Numbered from the stretch's first letter, positions 24,568 through 32,979 are shown. The stretch: 64,000 nt of DNA from VXRJ01 sp965246995 (GCA_965246995.1 OZ252008.1:4340001-4404000), one strand, 5' to 3'. Numbers and translations are program-made. The notes: generated by a model from the sequence alone, not told the origin.

Positions 24568-26186
24568 CAGCCTGTCGGACTTAGGCCCGGGTTTTATAAT
24601 GGGGCTTGTCGAGTTGAGGGGGTAGAAGTAGATGCCGAATTTTGTACAGCGGCACCAGTCGCAGTTGTATCTGCTGCCGCCGGACCTGCGCGATTGGCTG
24701 CCTGAGGACGATCTGGCGCACTTCGTGGTGGAGGCGGTGGAACGGGTGCCGCTGGAGCGGTTCCAGGTGAACGAACGGGGCACCGGATCGGCGCAGTATC
24801 ACCCGCGGATGATGCTGGCGTTGCTGGTGTACTGCTACGCGAACGGGATCTTCGGCTCGCGTCGGATCGAGCGGGCGACGTATCGGGACATTGGCGTTCG
24901 GTACGTGGCGGCGAACTGTCATCCGGACCACGACACGATCTGCACGTTCCGGCGCAGCAACTTCGAAGCGGTAGCGGAGGCGTTCCTGCAGGTACTGCTG
25001 CTGGCGAAGGAGCTGCAGTTGCTGCGTGTTGGGACGGTGAGCGTGGACGGGACGAAGGTGGACGCGAACGCGAACAAGCGCAACAGCATCCGCTACGACC
25101 GTGCGGGGGCGTTGCGCGAGCAGTTGCGAGGCGAGATCGAGGGGTTGTTGGATCAGGCGGAGCACGCCGACACGGACGACGTGCCGGACCCACAGGGTCT
25201 GCCGGAGGAGTTGTCGCGGCGCGAGACGCTACGGGCGAAGCTGGACCGTGCGTGCGCGGAGTTGGAACGGCGTGCGCAGGCGCGTGCGGACGCGGAGCGG
25301 GCGGAGTACGAGCGCACGGTGGCGGCGCGGGAGCGGCGTGCGGGATCGCGCAAGGGTCGGCACATCACGCCGCCGAGGGACGCGCCGGAGGCGAAGGCGC
25401 AGATCAACCTGACGGATGCGGACAGTGCGCTGATGCGCAAGAGCCGGCGCCATGAGTACCGCCAGGCATACAACGCGCAGGCGGTGGTGGATGCCGACGG
25501 CAGTCAGTTGGTGTTGGGGTCGCGGGTGAGCGTGTGCGCGAGCGACCGCAACGAGTTGGTGGCGGACGTGGACGCGATACCGACGGCGGTGGGCGCGGCG
25601 GATCGGGTACTGGCGGACAGTGGCTACGCGACGGGCAGCGAGGTGTCGCAACTGGCAGGTCGCGGTGTGGAGGTGTTGGTGGCGACGGGGGCGGAAGGCC
25701 AACGGCGCCGGCACGACTTCCGACCGGAGCCGCCGGAGCAGCTGGCGAAGGAGCCGCAGGCGGACTGGATCAAGTCGATGCAGGAGAAGATGGCACTGCC
25801 GGAGCACCGGGCGCATTACCGTTTGCGCCAGCAGACGGTGGAGCCGGTGTTCGGGATCGTGAAGCAGGCGATGGGCTTCCGGCAGTTTCTGCTGCGGGGT
25901 CTTGAGAAGGTGGAGGGCGAATGGGCCTTGGTAACGCTGGCGTATAACTGCCGACGCGTGCACAACCTCAGGCTGGCATGACGGGGCTATACGGGGCGGA
26001 ACTCGGCGTGTTCGCGACCCACCAGAGGCGTCAGAAAGACCTCCAGGCGCCGTCAGCGACCGATGGCCAGGATACAGTCCCCGTTTCGGTCGAAGCGGCC
26101 CTCCCGGCACAGAGACACAGGGCGTCGTTCAAACAGGTGCCAAGTCGCTTCCACGCGCGTTTGCCGCGCCTAAGTCCGACAGGCTG
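24568..26186 (+). mobile_element. IS1182-family insertion sequence
   Basis: 1619 bp with perfect 19-bp inverted ends: CAGCCTGTCGGACTTAGGC (24568-24586) and its complement at 26168-26186. CTAG flanks both sides (24564-24567, 26187-26190). In the intact PQQ gene the matching four bases are CTGG (18627-18630), so the element entered a CTAG variant of that site. A transposase gene fills 24632-25981; the 190 bases after it hold no recognisable gene. Confidence 0.88.
24632..25981 (+). CDS. IS1182-family transposase
   Basis: 449 residues. It starts with M-P-N-F-V-Q-R-H-Q-S-Q-L-Y-L-L-P-P-D-L-R-like sequence typical of IS1182. It has Y-H-P-R-M-M-L-A-L-L-V-Y-C-Y-A-N-G, the first catalytic Asp in V-S-V-D-G-T-K-V-D-A-N-A, a long charged coiled middle (about 160-250, rich in Arg/Glu), the second Asp in V-L-A-D-S-G-Y-A-T-G, and the Glu in Q-T-V-E-P-V-F-G-I-V-K. 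It is full length and without stops. Expression would run toward the PQQ fragment. Confidence 0.92.
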   Translation: MPNFVQRHQSQLYLLPPDLRDWLPEDDLAHFVVEAVERVPLERFQVNERGTGSAQYHPRMMLALLVYCYANGIFGSRRIERATYRDIGVRYVAANCHPDHDTICTFRRSNFEAVAEAFLQVLLLAKELQLLRVGTVSVDGTKVDANANKRNSIRYDRAGALREQLRGEIEGLLDQAEHADTDDVPDPQGLPEELSRRETLRAKLDRACAELERRAQARADAERAEYERTVAARERRAGSRKGRHITPPRDAPEAKAQINLTDADSALMRKSRRHEYRQAYNAQAVVDADGSQLVLGSRVSVCASDRNELVADVDAIPTAVGAADRVLADSGYATGSEVSQLAGRGVEVLVATGAEGQRRRHDFRPEPPEQLAKEPQADWIKSMQEKMALPEHRAHYRLRQQTVEPVFGIVKQAMGFRQFLLRGLEKVEGEWALVTLAYNCRRVHNLRLA

Positions 26187-26190
26187 CTAG

Positions 26191-26784
26191 GGCGGCGCCG
26201 CCCTGGATCACGAGACCAACTGGCTCTACGTCCGGACCTCCGAGGGGGTCTCCCCCAACCAGGTCCGCGCGACCGATCCGAACGTGCCGGACGTCGACGT
26301 CGATTTCACCAACAACTGTCCGCGCGGTGGATCAGCTGGCATTTTCGCGGGACTGGACGGTTACATCCCCGCCGAGCGGAGCCAGCTCGGTCCGATCCCG
26401 CTGATCAAGCCGCCTTACGCGAAACTGGTCGCGATTGACCTGAACGCGGGGGAAATCGCCTGGAGCGTCCCGTTCGGCGAGGGCAGCCGGGGCATGCGGT
26501 CACACCCGCTGCTCCGGGGCGCCGACCTGCCGGAGCGCCTCGGGACGCCGGGGGCCATGGGGCCGATGGTGACCGGCGGCGGCCTGGTCTTCCTCGGCGG
26601 CGGCGACCCGTACCTCTACGCGTTCGATGCGGCCACCGGCGCGGAGCTGACGCGCTTTCCGACCGAGTTCCGGACAAGCGGCAACCCGATGACGTACCGC
26701 TCACGCGGGGGACAGCAGTTCATCCTGATCGCGACCGGCGCCGGTCCCGACGCGCGCCTGGTCGCCTTCGCGCTGCCAGAATGA
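26191..26784 (+). pseudogene. Orphan 3' end of a duplicated PQQ dehydrogenase gene
   Basis: 594 bp nearly identical to 18631-19224, the last 197 codons of the PQQ dehydrogenase, at a constant offset of 7560 bp. It reads G-G-A-A-L-D-H-E-T-N-W in frame to the stop. The only trace of upstream gene sequence is the 20 bases before IS1380; the signal peptide and most propeller blades are absent, so no enzyme can be made. A few substitutions (for example Cys to Arg after N-Q-V) separate the copies. Homology stops at the stop codon. Confidence 0.9.
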
Positions 26785-26928
26785 GATCGTAGTTCGCAGC
26801 AGTCCGAAGAGTGCCGCGCCGTTGCCGGGTACCGCTACGCCACGTCGTAGACAGACGCGCGTGGCAGGAGGTTCCGGGAACGTCAGGGGGCGCTGGATCC
26901 AGCTCCATTCGTCCGGCAGGCGCGTGCC

Positions 26929-28068
26929 CTACCGGGCGCCGCCGCCGCCCGTGGTGGTATCCAACGAGAACGGATCCGGCCCGCGCCCTGCGGCGAACTC
27001 CTGCTCCCGAATCCGCGCGCCGATGAACATCGCGGCCAACCCGTAGTTCCCCTCGTTGCACCGCGGCTCGTAGTAAATCCGATTCTGCTGGTCGCTTTGA
27101 CGCTTCAGCTCCTGCCGGACAGTCCACGGCGCCGTCCAGACGGTCGGATCCTCGATGGTCACCTCGTAGCTGAGCGTGTCGGCGTCGACCACGGTGTACC
27201 GCTCGACGAGCCTCCAGTTCACGGTCGAGCCGCGGAACGGGAACTTCGGAGAGAAATTCGTGGTCTCGATGACCAGCGTGTCGCCCTCCCAGCGCCCCCG
27301 CGAGTCGCCATGGCGAAGACGGATCCGGTTCGGTGGATGGCTCCCGCTCAGATAGACGATGCGCTGGTAGCCCTGGCCCTGCCCCGTGTCGTAGCCGATC
27401 GCGAGGGCGTCCTCGCCCTGGACGATGCGCCGGAACCCGTTGAAGTCCGGTGTGGCGCCCAGCATGCACCGATCGCCCAGGCTCTGATCTTCAGGTCCGT
27501 CGTGGCGGTTCATCCGCAACGTGTTGTAGAAAGGCGGGAGGTCGAACCGGCGCGGGGACACCGGCCCGTATTGCCCGCTCTCGCAACCCGGTGCCTGTTG
27601 CTCGCAGGTCGGCGTGTTCCGCATGAGCATCACCCGCCACTCGCGCCGGACTTCCTCGTCCTTCTGCGCCTCCGGTGTCAGGGACGGGATCCGCCCGTTC
27701 GGCGGATCGACGACGAGCGACGTGCGCGGACCCGCCGGCTTCACCGAGCTGTACACGCCGTTGTAGGCCCCGGACACGTCCTGCGGGCTCCCGGGCGGAC
27801 CGCGGCGGTTGCGCCCCGGGGCGGTCCTGCGCGCCTCATCGCGGGCAACTCGCTCTTCAGCGGTCGCGAACTCTCGATCGCCCAGCTCGGGCGCCCGCTC
27901 GAGGGGGGTGTCGTAGACGTCGACCCAGATCCCCTCGAGGTCTGGATATCCCCACGCGGTCGTGCCAGTCGCCTGGCCCAGCGCGGGGACTGCGGCGAGG
28001 GGGAAGACCACCACGACAGCGGCCAGTGCCATCGCGACACCGAATGAATCGAGCAGTCGTCGCTTCAT
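26929..28068 (-). CDS. Secreted PDLQGxW-family protein, divergent member
   Basis: 379 residues with signal peptide (ends A-L-G-Q). The family start is W-G-Y-P-D-L-E-G-I-W-V-D-V-Y-D-T-P-L-E-R, with G-Y-P and L-E in place of G-D-P and L-Q. It keeps S-L-V-V-D-P-P-N-G-R-I, G-D-R-C-M-L-G, H-G-D-S-R-G-R-W-E-G-D-T-L-V-I-E-T-T-N-F-S and, near the end, P-R-C-N-E-G-N-Y in place of Y-A-C-H-E-G-N. An extra loop with two Cys (T-P-T-C-E-Q-Q-A-P-G-C-E) and a Gly-rich tail make it longer than its relatives. A GAGGAGG site precedes the ATG. Function unknown. Confidence 0.85.
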   Translation of the reverse strand: MKRRLLDSFGVAMALAAVVVVFPLAAVPALGQATGTTAWGYPDLEGIWVDVYDTPLERAPELGDREFATAEERVARDEARRTAPGRNRRGPPGSPQDVSGAYNGVYSSVKPAGPRTSLVVDPPNGRIPSLTPEAQKDEEVRREWRVMLMRNTPTCEQQAPGCESGQYGPVSPRRFDLPPFYNTLRMNRHDGPEDQSLGDRCMLGATPDFNGFRRIVQGEDALAIGYDTGQGQGYQRIVYLSGSHPPNRIRLRHGDSRGRWEGDTLVIETTNFSPKFPFRGSTVNWRLVERYTVVDADTLSYEVTIEDPTVWTAPWTVRQELKRQSDQQNRIYYEPRCNEGNYGLAAMFIGARIREQEFAAGRGPDPFSLDTTTGGGGAR

Positions 28069-28426
28069 GTCCCGACCTCCTCGAAACGACCGCTCGGCGG
28101 CCCGCGCACTCGACGCGGGCTATGCGGGAAAATTGACCCAACCATCATAGTGCGCGGCTCCTGGTTGGACAATGGCGTTCCGTTTGCGCGCTTGGGCTCG
28201 ACCCCGGCGGCTCGCACCCGTGGGACTTTGCGTATCATGGGCCAAATGCCACCTACCGGCACGGCATTCGGAGTGCGGGCAACGTTCAGATTGGTAGACG
28301 TATGCATATTCAGTCACTTGCGGAGACAGTCGTGCTGACGCTGCCGGACCAGGATTGAGACAGCTCCAATATCTGCTATCGTCCGGCCCACTGCTGACCG
28401 ACTTGTGCTCGCCGATCCGGCCGCAA
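28069..28426. other. Intergenic region without a recognised gene
   Basis: 358 bases between the minus-strand PDLQGxW gene and the UvrA remnant on the plus strand. It holds the ribosome site of the former (GAGGAGG complement near 28075). Frames in it are short or antisense and match nothing I know. If a longer uvrA gene once began here, its N-terminal end is not visible upstream of 28427. Confidence 0.4.
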
Positions 28427-28723
28427 GTGACTCCCATCGAAATCCGAGGCGCCCGCACGCACAACCTCAAGGGCATCGACGTCGACGTTCCGAAGCACCG
28501 GCTCGTCGCGTTCACCGGCGTCAGCGGCAGCGGCAAGTCGTCGCTCGTCTTTGACCTCGACGTCATCAGCGCCGCCGACTGGATCGTCGACCTGGGACCG
28601 GAGGGCGGCAAGGACGGTGGCGCCATCGTGGCCGAGGGCACGCCGGAGACAGTCGCAGCCCACCACGCCACCAGCCATACCGGACGCTATCTGCTGGCAC
28701 GGCTGGCGTTGGAGAGGCGATGA
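28427..28723 (+). pseudogene. UvrA remnant: first Walker A fused to the C-terminal end
   Basis: A 98-codon open frame from a GTG. Residues about 3-42 are the UvrA N-terminus (I-E-I-R-G-A-R-T-H-N-L-K and G-V-S-G-S-G-K-S-S-L-V-F-D). The very next residues are the UvrA C-terminal end (L-D-V-I-S-A-A-D-W-I-V-D-L-G-P-E-G-G, then I-V-A-E-G-T-P-E and T-G-R-Y-L). About 850-900 residues, with zinc fingers, signature motifs and the second Walker A, are missing, yet the join is in frame. It cannot act as the excision-repair ATPase. The stop overlaps a small membrane gene. Confidence 0.75.
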
Positions 28724-28917
28724 CCGAAGGAAGATTCCGTCCCGGCGCGCGCGTCGTCGTGAGGGCTTTACTCGCGGCGCTCATCGGCATGCTCGCCGGC
28801 GGTGGGCTCAACGCTGCGCTGGGCGAGCAAGGCGCGGACACGCCGGCGCTCGCGTTGCTCGGCGGCGGCCTGGCGCTCGGCATCGTGATTGTGTGGGAGA
28901 CCCGACGGCGAGCGTGA
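28720..28917 (+). CDS. Small membrane protein of unknown function
   Basis: 65 residues starting inside the stop of the UvrA remnant (ATGA). A basic N-terminus (R-F-R-P-G-A-R-V-V-V-R) is followed by a probable membrane helix (A-L-L-A-A-L-I-G-M-L-A-G-G), a short loop and a second helix (A-L-A-L-L-G-G-G-L-A-L-G-I-V-I-V-W), ending E-T-R-R-R-A. I do not recognise a family. The overlap may be a leftover of an old operon with uvrA. Coding status is likely but not certain. Confidence 0.5.
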   Translation: MTEGRFRPGARVVVRALLAALIGMLAGGGLNAALGEQGADTPALALLGGGLALGIVIVWETRRRA

Positions 28918-29016
28918 GAGGCACGGGAAGATCGACGACAAAGACATCCGCGTAAACGCATTCTTGTCAATTGCATGGGTAGACTAGAGAGAGGTCAGAG
29001 CCGCACCAATCTGTAG

Positions 29017-30069
29017 ATGCACAGCCCCGTCATCTCCCTGTACAGCGATACCGAGACCCGTCCCACAGAGGGAATGCGCGCCGCGATCGCCGCGGCCGCG
29101 GTGGGTGACGAGCAGAAGAACGCGGATCCGACCGTCCTCGCGCTGCAGGAACGGGTTGCCGCATTGCTCGGCAAGGAGGCGGCCCTCTGGATGCCCACCG
29201 GGACGATGTGCAATCTCGTGGCGATCCGGACGCACACCCGGCCGGGAGACGCAATCGTTGCCGACTGGATGGCGCATATCGTCCGCGCCGAATCGGGCGG
29301 GTCGGCCCTCGCGTCCGGCGTGACAATCGAGCCGATCCGGACCGCCCGGGGAATCTTCACGGGAGAGGAAGCCAACGCCGCGATTGGCCGGGCAACCACG
29401 GTGCCGCCGCCCTACGGCCAGCCCGTCACACTGATCTGCGTCGAGCAGACCCATAACTTCGGCGGCGGGGCGGTCTGGCCGGTGGATACGCTGCGCTCCG
29501 TCTCCGATACCGCGCAGCGACATCGCGTCGCCATGCACATGGACGGCGCACGGTTAATGAACGCCGCGGCGGCAGCCGGCGCACCGGCCGCCGACTTCGC
29601 AGCCTGCGTCGATTCCGTCTGGATCGACTTCACCAAGGGGCTTGGAGCGCCGATCGGCGCCGTGCTGGCGGGGTCGAGAGAATTCATCCGCGACGCGCGC
29701 CGCTTCAAGCAGCTCTTCGGGGGCGCGATGCGCCAGGCTGGAATCGCCGCCGCCGGCTGCCTGTACGCACTGGATCACCACGTCGAACGGCTCGTCGACG
29801 ACCATGCGAATGCGCGCCGCCTGGCGGCCGGTCTCTCGGAGATGGACGGCATCACGCTGCGGACGCCGGACCCAGAAACCAACATGGTCTTCTTCGACGT
29901 CGACGGCCTGAAGATGACCGCCGATCAGTTTGTGGCAAAGCTCGAAGCGGCCGGCGTCCTGATGAGCGGCACCGGCCCGTACGTCCGTGCCGTTACGCAC
30001 CTGGACGTTTCCCGGGACGACATCGACCGAGCCCTTGCAGCCGTCCAGTCGGTGGCCGCGGACGGTTGA
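29017..30069 (+). CDS. ltaE: Low-specificity L-threonine aldolase
   Basis: 350 residues of the fold-type I PLP aldolase family. Landmarks: S-D-T-E-T-R-P-T at the start, E-A-A-L-W-M-P-T-G-T-M-C-N, the cofactor-binding M-H-M-D-G-A-R-L, the Schiff-base Lys in D-F-T-K-G-L-G-A-P-I-G, and the ending T-H-L-D-V-S. It splits L-threonine or allo-threonine into glycine and acetaldehyde in the cytoplasm. The length is normal and nothing is missing. The gene stands alone; a strong palindrome follows its stop. It is one of the few plain cytoplasmic metabolic genes here. Confidence 0.92.
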   Translation: MHSPVISLYSDTETRPTEGMRAAIAAAAVGDEQKNADPTVLALQERVAALLGKEAALWMPTGTMCNLVAIRTHTRPGDAIVADWMAHIVRAESGGSALASGVTIEPIRTARGIFTGEEANAAIGRATTVPPPYGQPVTLICVEQTHNFGGGAVWPVDTLRSVSDTAQRHRVAMHMDGARLMNAAAAAGAPAADFAACVDSVWIDFTKGLGAPIGAVLAGSREFIRDARRFKQLFGGAMRQAGIAAAGCLYALDHHVERLVDDHANARRLAAGLSEMDGITLRTPDPETNMVFFDVDGLKMTADQFVAKLEAAGVLMSGTGPYVRAVTHLDVSRDDIDRALAAVQSVAADG

Positions 30070-30073
30070 ATTT

Positions 30074-30110
30074 GCCGGCGTGAACGCCGGCGCACCACCC
30101 GCGCCGGCGC
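30074..30110. repeat. Palindromes after the threonine aldolase gene
   Basis: GCCGGCGT and ACGCCGGC (30074-30081 and 30084-30091) form a perfect 8-bp hairpin with a 2-base loop just after the stop at 30069; a second perfect palindrome, GCGCCGGCGC, follows at about 30101-30110. There is no run of T, so this may be a non-classical terminator or a small repeat. The TACAAT at about 30120, just before the next gene, could be its -10 box. Confidence 0.4.
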
Positions 30111-30131
30111 ACCAACGCATACAATACGGCG

Positions 30132-31178
30132 ATGGGTCAGCGTCTCCACGCGGCAGTGGCGAGCGCGGTTCTTCTGGCCAGCCTTCCGGCGCCGGCAGCA
30201 GCCCAGGAGCATCCGGGCAGCGCGCCCTTCCGGCAGGTATGCCAGGCGTGCCATGGCGAGGAAGCACGCGGCAACATCGCACCGGCGCTGGTCCCAGGCA
30301 GTTTCGACGCCGACTATGTTCTGGCGGTGGTGCGTGAGGGATACGGCCAGATGCCGCCGATCTCGACGCGCGAGCTCACCGACGATCAGGTACGGCAGGT
30401 GGTCGGCTACCTCGACGCGCTCAACGCGCAGCGGGCCGGAGGCGGCGCCAGCGGTGGCGGCGGCGGTTCGACAGCCGCCGCAAGCACCTACGACGGCCCC
30501 CGCACACCGGAGGGGCAACCCGACCTGACCGGCATCTGGCAAACGCTCAACTCGGCGTCGTGGGATATCCGGCCGCACAACGCATCCGACGGCGTCCCGG
30601 CCGGCCTCGGCGTGGTCGTCGGCGACGAGATCCCGTATCAGGCGTCGGCCGCCGAACAGCAGGAGCAGAACTACGCCAACCGGCTCACCGAGGACCCGGT
30701 GCGCAAGTGCCTCCTGCCGGGCGTGCCCCGCATTACCTACATGCCGTTCCCGTTCCGGATCCTGCAGACGCCGGACCACGTCGTCATCACGTACGAATAC
30801 CAGCACGTCGTCCGCATCATCTATAGCGACGGCAGCGATCATCCACTGCCGAACGACTTCTGGCTGGGTGACTCGCGGGGCCACTGGGAAGGCGACACGC
30901 TCGTGGTCGACACCACCCACTTCAACGACCTGACCTGGTTCGACGCTGCCGGCAACTTCCACAGTGATCAGTTGCACGTCATCGAACGCTACACACCGAT
31001 CAGCCCGACCCACATCGACTACGAAGTGACGCTTGAGGACCCGGAGGTCTTCACACGGCCGTGGACGATGCGGATGCCGCTCTACCGCCGGTTGGAAGAG
31101 CGGCTGCAACTTCTCGATTACGACTGCGTCGACTTCATTCTGCAGAAACTGACCACCCCAGAGGGAGGTGCACCGTGA
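30132..31178 (+). CDS. Cytochrome c fused to a PDLxGIW-family domain
   Basis: 348 residues with signal peptide (about 1-24). A class I cytochrome c domain (about 25-100) has the heme motif C-Q-A-C-H and a distal Met in G-Q-M-P-P-I. A Gly/Ser linker (G-G-G-A-S-G-G-G-G-G) leads to the family domain: Q-P-D-L-T-G-I-W-Q-T, P-F-R-I-L-Q-T-P-D-H-V-V, L-G-D-S-R-G-H-W-E-G-D-T-L-V-V-D-T, and V-I-E-R-Y. The C-terminal C-H-E-G-N block is degenerate (Y-D-C-V-D-F). The fusion says that the unknown domain works with a periplasmic electron carrier. The stop overlaps the next gene (GTGA). Confidence 0.87.
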   Translation: MGQRLHAAVASAVLLASLPAPAAAQEHPGSAPFRQVCQACHGEEARGNIAPALVPGSFDADYVLAVVREGYGQMPPISTRELTDDQVRQVVGYLDALNAQRAGGGASGGGGGSTAAASTYDGPRTPEGQPDLTGIWQTLNSASWDIRPHNASDGVPAGLGVVVGDEIPYQASAAEQQEQNYANRLTEDPVRKCLLPGVPRITYMPFPFRILQTPDHVVITYEYQHVVRIIYSDGSDHPLPNDFWLGDSRGHWEGDTLVVDTTHFNDLTWFDAAGNFHSDQLHVIERYTPISPTHIDYEVTLEDPEVFTRPWTMRMPLYRRLEERLQLLDYDCVDFILQKLTTPEGGAP

Positions 31179-32173
31179 GCAGGCTCGACAACTTGCCGTT
31201 CTGGCGTACGGTCGTTCTGATTGCCATATTCGCGGTCGCCGGCGTAGCGGGTACGCCGACGAGCGTGCAGGCGCAACAAAGCGCCGGGGCCGGCGACGCG
31301 GATTTCGATCCGCCGCGCACGCCTTGGGGCGACCCCGACTTGCGCGGGTACTACCTGCCGGGCGGGTCGCAGCCGCTCGAGACGCCCGCCAACGACGACT
31401 GGTCGTCGCCCGAGGGGGCGAACGTTGGACAGGGCGCGGCGTTCTCCCGCTTCTTCGAGTCCGACGCCAACGCGCCACCCCGCGCGGAGCGGGTGACACG
31501 GCCGATGATCATCGACCCGCCCGACGGCAGGGTTCCCCTTCAGCCCTGGGCGGCCGAGCAACGTGACGAGATCATGCGGCGGCAGGACGATCTGGCCCAC
31601 CTCGATCCACGCGTGAAGTGCCTGCCGTCAGCCTTGCCGCGCGTGCATCTGCCGGTCGGCTACAACTCGTACCAAATCCTGCAGATCCCCGGCTATGTCG
31701 TGATGATCTACGAGTGGAACCACCTGTACCGCTACATTCCGGTCGAAGGCGATCAGCCGCCGCTGCCCGACAACATCCGTCTCGGCATGGGTAATCCGCG
31801 CGGCCGGTGGGACGGAAACACCCTGGTCGTCGAATCGACCAACTTCACCGACAACACCTGGCCGGTCGGTCATGGCGCTCCGCCGGAGGGAGCACCCGCC
31901 AGGACAATCAGCACCGGTCACGGCGTCTTCCACAGCGGCAACCTGCGCGTCACCGAACGGTTCACGTTCCTTGACGCCGACACCATCCGCTACCGCACCA
32001 CCATCGAGGATCCGGAGGTCTTCACCCAACCCTGGACCATCGAGTTCGATGCCCTCCGCCGCGCGCCGGACGGGCACATGCTGTTCGAGTACGCCTGCCA
32101 CGAAGGAAACGGCCGCAACCTGGAACTGATGACCGGCGTCGACGTGGACGCGGTCCGGGTCGAAGCAAAGTAG
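31175..32173 (+). CDS. Secreted PDLxG-family protein of unknown function
   Basis: 332 residues from a GTG with an excellent GGGAGGTG site, sharing four bases with the previous gene. Signal peptide ends V-Q-A-Q. Family landmarks are modified: W-G-D-P-D-L-R-G-Y-Y in place of L-Q-G-x-W, then I-I-D-P-P-D-G-R-V, the Cys in V-K-C-L-P-S-A-L-P, Y-N-S-Y-Q-I-L-Q-I-P-G-Y-V-V, M-G-N-P-R-G-R-W-D-G-N-T-L-V-V-E-S-T-N-F, and L-F-E-Y-A-C-H-E-G-N-G. Translation coupling to the cytochrome fusion suggests the two products act together, possibly as a complex. Function unknown. Confidence 0.85.
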   Translation: MSRLDNLPFWRTVVLIAIFAVAGVAGTPTSVQAQQSAGAGDADFDPPRTPWGDPDLRGYYLPGGSQPLETPANDDWSSPEGANVGQGAAFSRFFESDANAPPRAERVTRPMIIDPPDGRVPLQPWAAEQRDEIMRRQDDLAHLDPRVKCLPSALPRVHLPVGYNSYQILQIPGYVVMIYEWNHLYRYIPVEGDQPPLPDNIRLGMGNPRGRWDGNTLVVESTNFTDNTWPVGHGAPPEGAPARTISTGHGVFHSGNLRVTERFTFLDADTIRYRTTIEDPEVFTQPWTIEFDALRRAPDGHMLFEYACHEGNGRNLELMTGVDVDAVRVEAK

Positions 32174-32203
32174 CGACGCAGCAACAGAAGCGAGGTGCAA
32201 CCG

Positions 32204-32626
32204 ATGCGACAGACACTCCGTGCACTCGGCGTCAGTGCCGTGGTGGCCGCGCTGGCAGTCGGAGCGGCCGCGCCGATGGCGGCGCATCATGCCTTCTCGG
32301 CCGAGTTCGACGCGAACCGGCCGATGCAACTGCGCGGCACCGTTTCGAAGACCGAGTGGATCAACCCCCATTCCTGGATCCACGTCGACGTCGTGGACGA
32401 CGACGGCGAGGTGATCACCTGGGCGATAGAGTGCGGCGCCCCGAACGCGCTGATGCGCCGTGGGCTGAACAAGAACTCGATTCCGGTCGGTACCGAACTG
32501 GTCATCGACGGCTTCGGCGCCAAGAACGGGTCGAACACGGCAAACGCCCGTGACATCACGCTCCCGGATGGATCCCAGTTTTTCGTCGGTTCGTCCGGCA
32601 CCGGTGCGCCCTACGACCGCCGTTAG
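32204..32626 (+). CDS. DUF6152 exported protein
   Basis: 140 residues with a signal peptide (ends P-M-A-A-H-H). The mature part starts H-H-A-F-S-A-E-F-D, then L-R-G-T-V-S-K-T-E-W-I-N-P-H-S-W-I-H-V-D-V, the hallmark of DUF6152, and G-T-E-L-V-I-D-G-F-G-A-K. The compact beta-rich domain resembles an OB or cupredoxin-like sandwich; His residues at the mature N-terminus could bind metal (speculative). I chose the ATG at 32204 because a GAGG site lies about eight bases before it. It follows the PDLxG gene by 30 bp and likely ends that operon. DUF6152 genes often sit beside this family, but the role is unknown. Confidence 0.82.
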   Translation: MRQTLRALGVSAVVAALAVGAAAPMAAHHAFSAEFDANRPMQLRGTVSKTEWINPHSWIHVDVVDDDGEVITWAIECGAPNALMRRGLNKNSIPVGTELVIDGFGAKNGSNTANARDITLPDGSQFFVGSSGTGAPYDRR

Positions 32627-32979
32627 CCATCCGGCGTCGGCACCCGGCTGAGCTTCGGCTGGGAGCCCGTGGTGATCCTCAGAAGCGCGGCAGTCGCCAA
32701 CGCCGCCATGAGACCCGCCAGGACAACGAACACCACCGCCGAACGGATGACTGTGTTCGCGCAGGCTAGTGATTTCCGTCTCGACACCCACACGCCGGCC
32801 ACCGCGAACCATATCCCGGCCGATACCAGCATGAACCATTCCGCCACGAAGCTGGGCTCGGAGCCCGTCGTGATGTCATCGGCCGCTGCCACCGCGAGCG
32901 CCCCGACGAGCAATGAGGCGGCGAGACCGATCGCGGCCACCCTGTTTCTCACCCGCGGTCCCGGACTCTTCAGACGCAT
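32623..32979 (-). CDS. Membrane protein of unknown function
   Basis: 118 residues with three likely membrane helices (V-A-A-I-G-L-A-A-S-L-L-V-G-A-L-A; F-M-L-V-S-A-G-I-W-F-A-V-A-G-V-W-V; V-F-V-V-L-A-G-L-M-A-A-L). A motif is repeated at both outer faces: D-I-T-T-G-S-E-P-S after helix 1 and R-I-T-T-G-S-Q-P-K after helix 3, hinting at an internal duplication of a helix-loop unit. Its 3' end overlaps the DUF6152 stop in convergent orientation. No good ribosome site is seen at the ATG. I do not recognise a family. Confidence 0.55.
   Translation of the reverse strand: MRLKSPGPRVRNRVAAIGLAASLLVGALAVAAADDITTGSEPSFVAEWFMLVSAGIWFAVAGVWVSRRKSLACANTVIRSAVVFVVLAGLMAALATAALLRITTGSQPKLSRVPTPDG

Noticed and set aside
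32663..32676. GAGCCCGTGGTGA resembling the MITE end
   Set aside because: It lies inside a coding repeat (I-T-T-G-S-Q-P), has no partner repeat nearby and stops matching after 13 bases.
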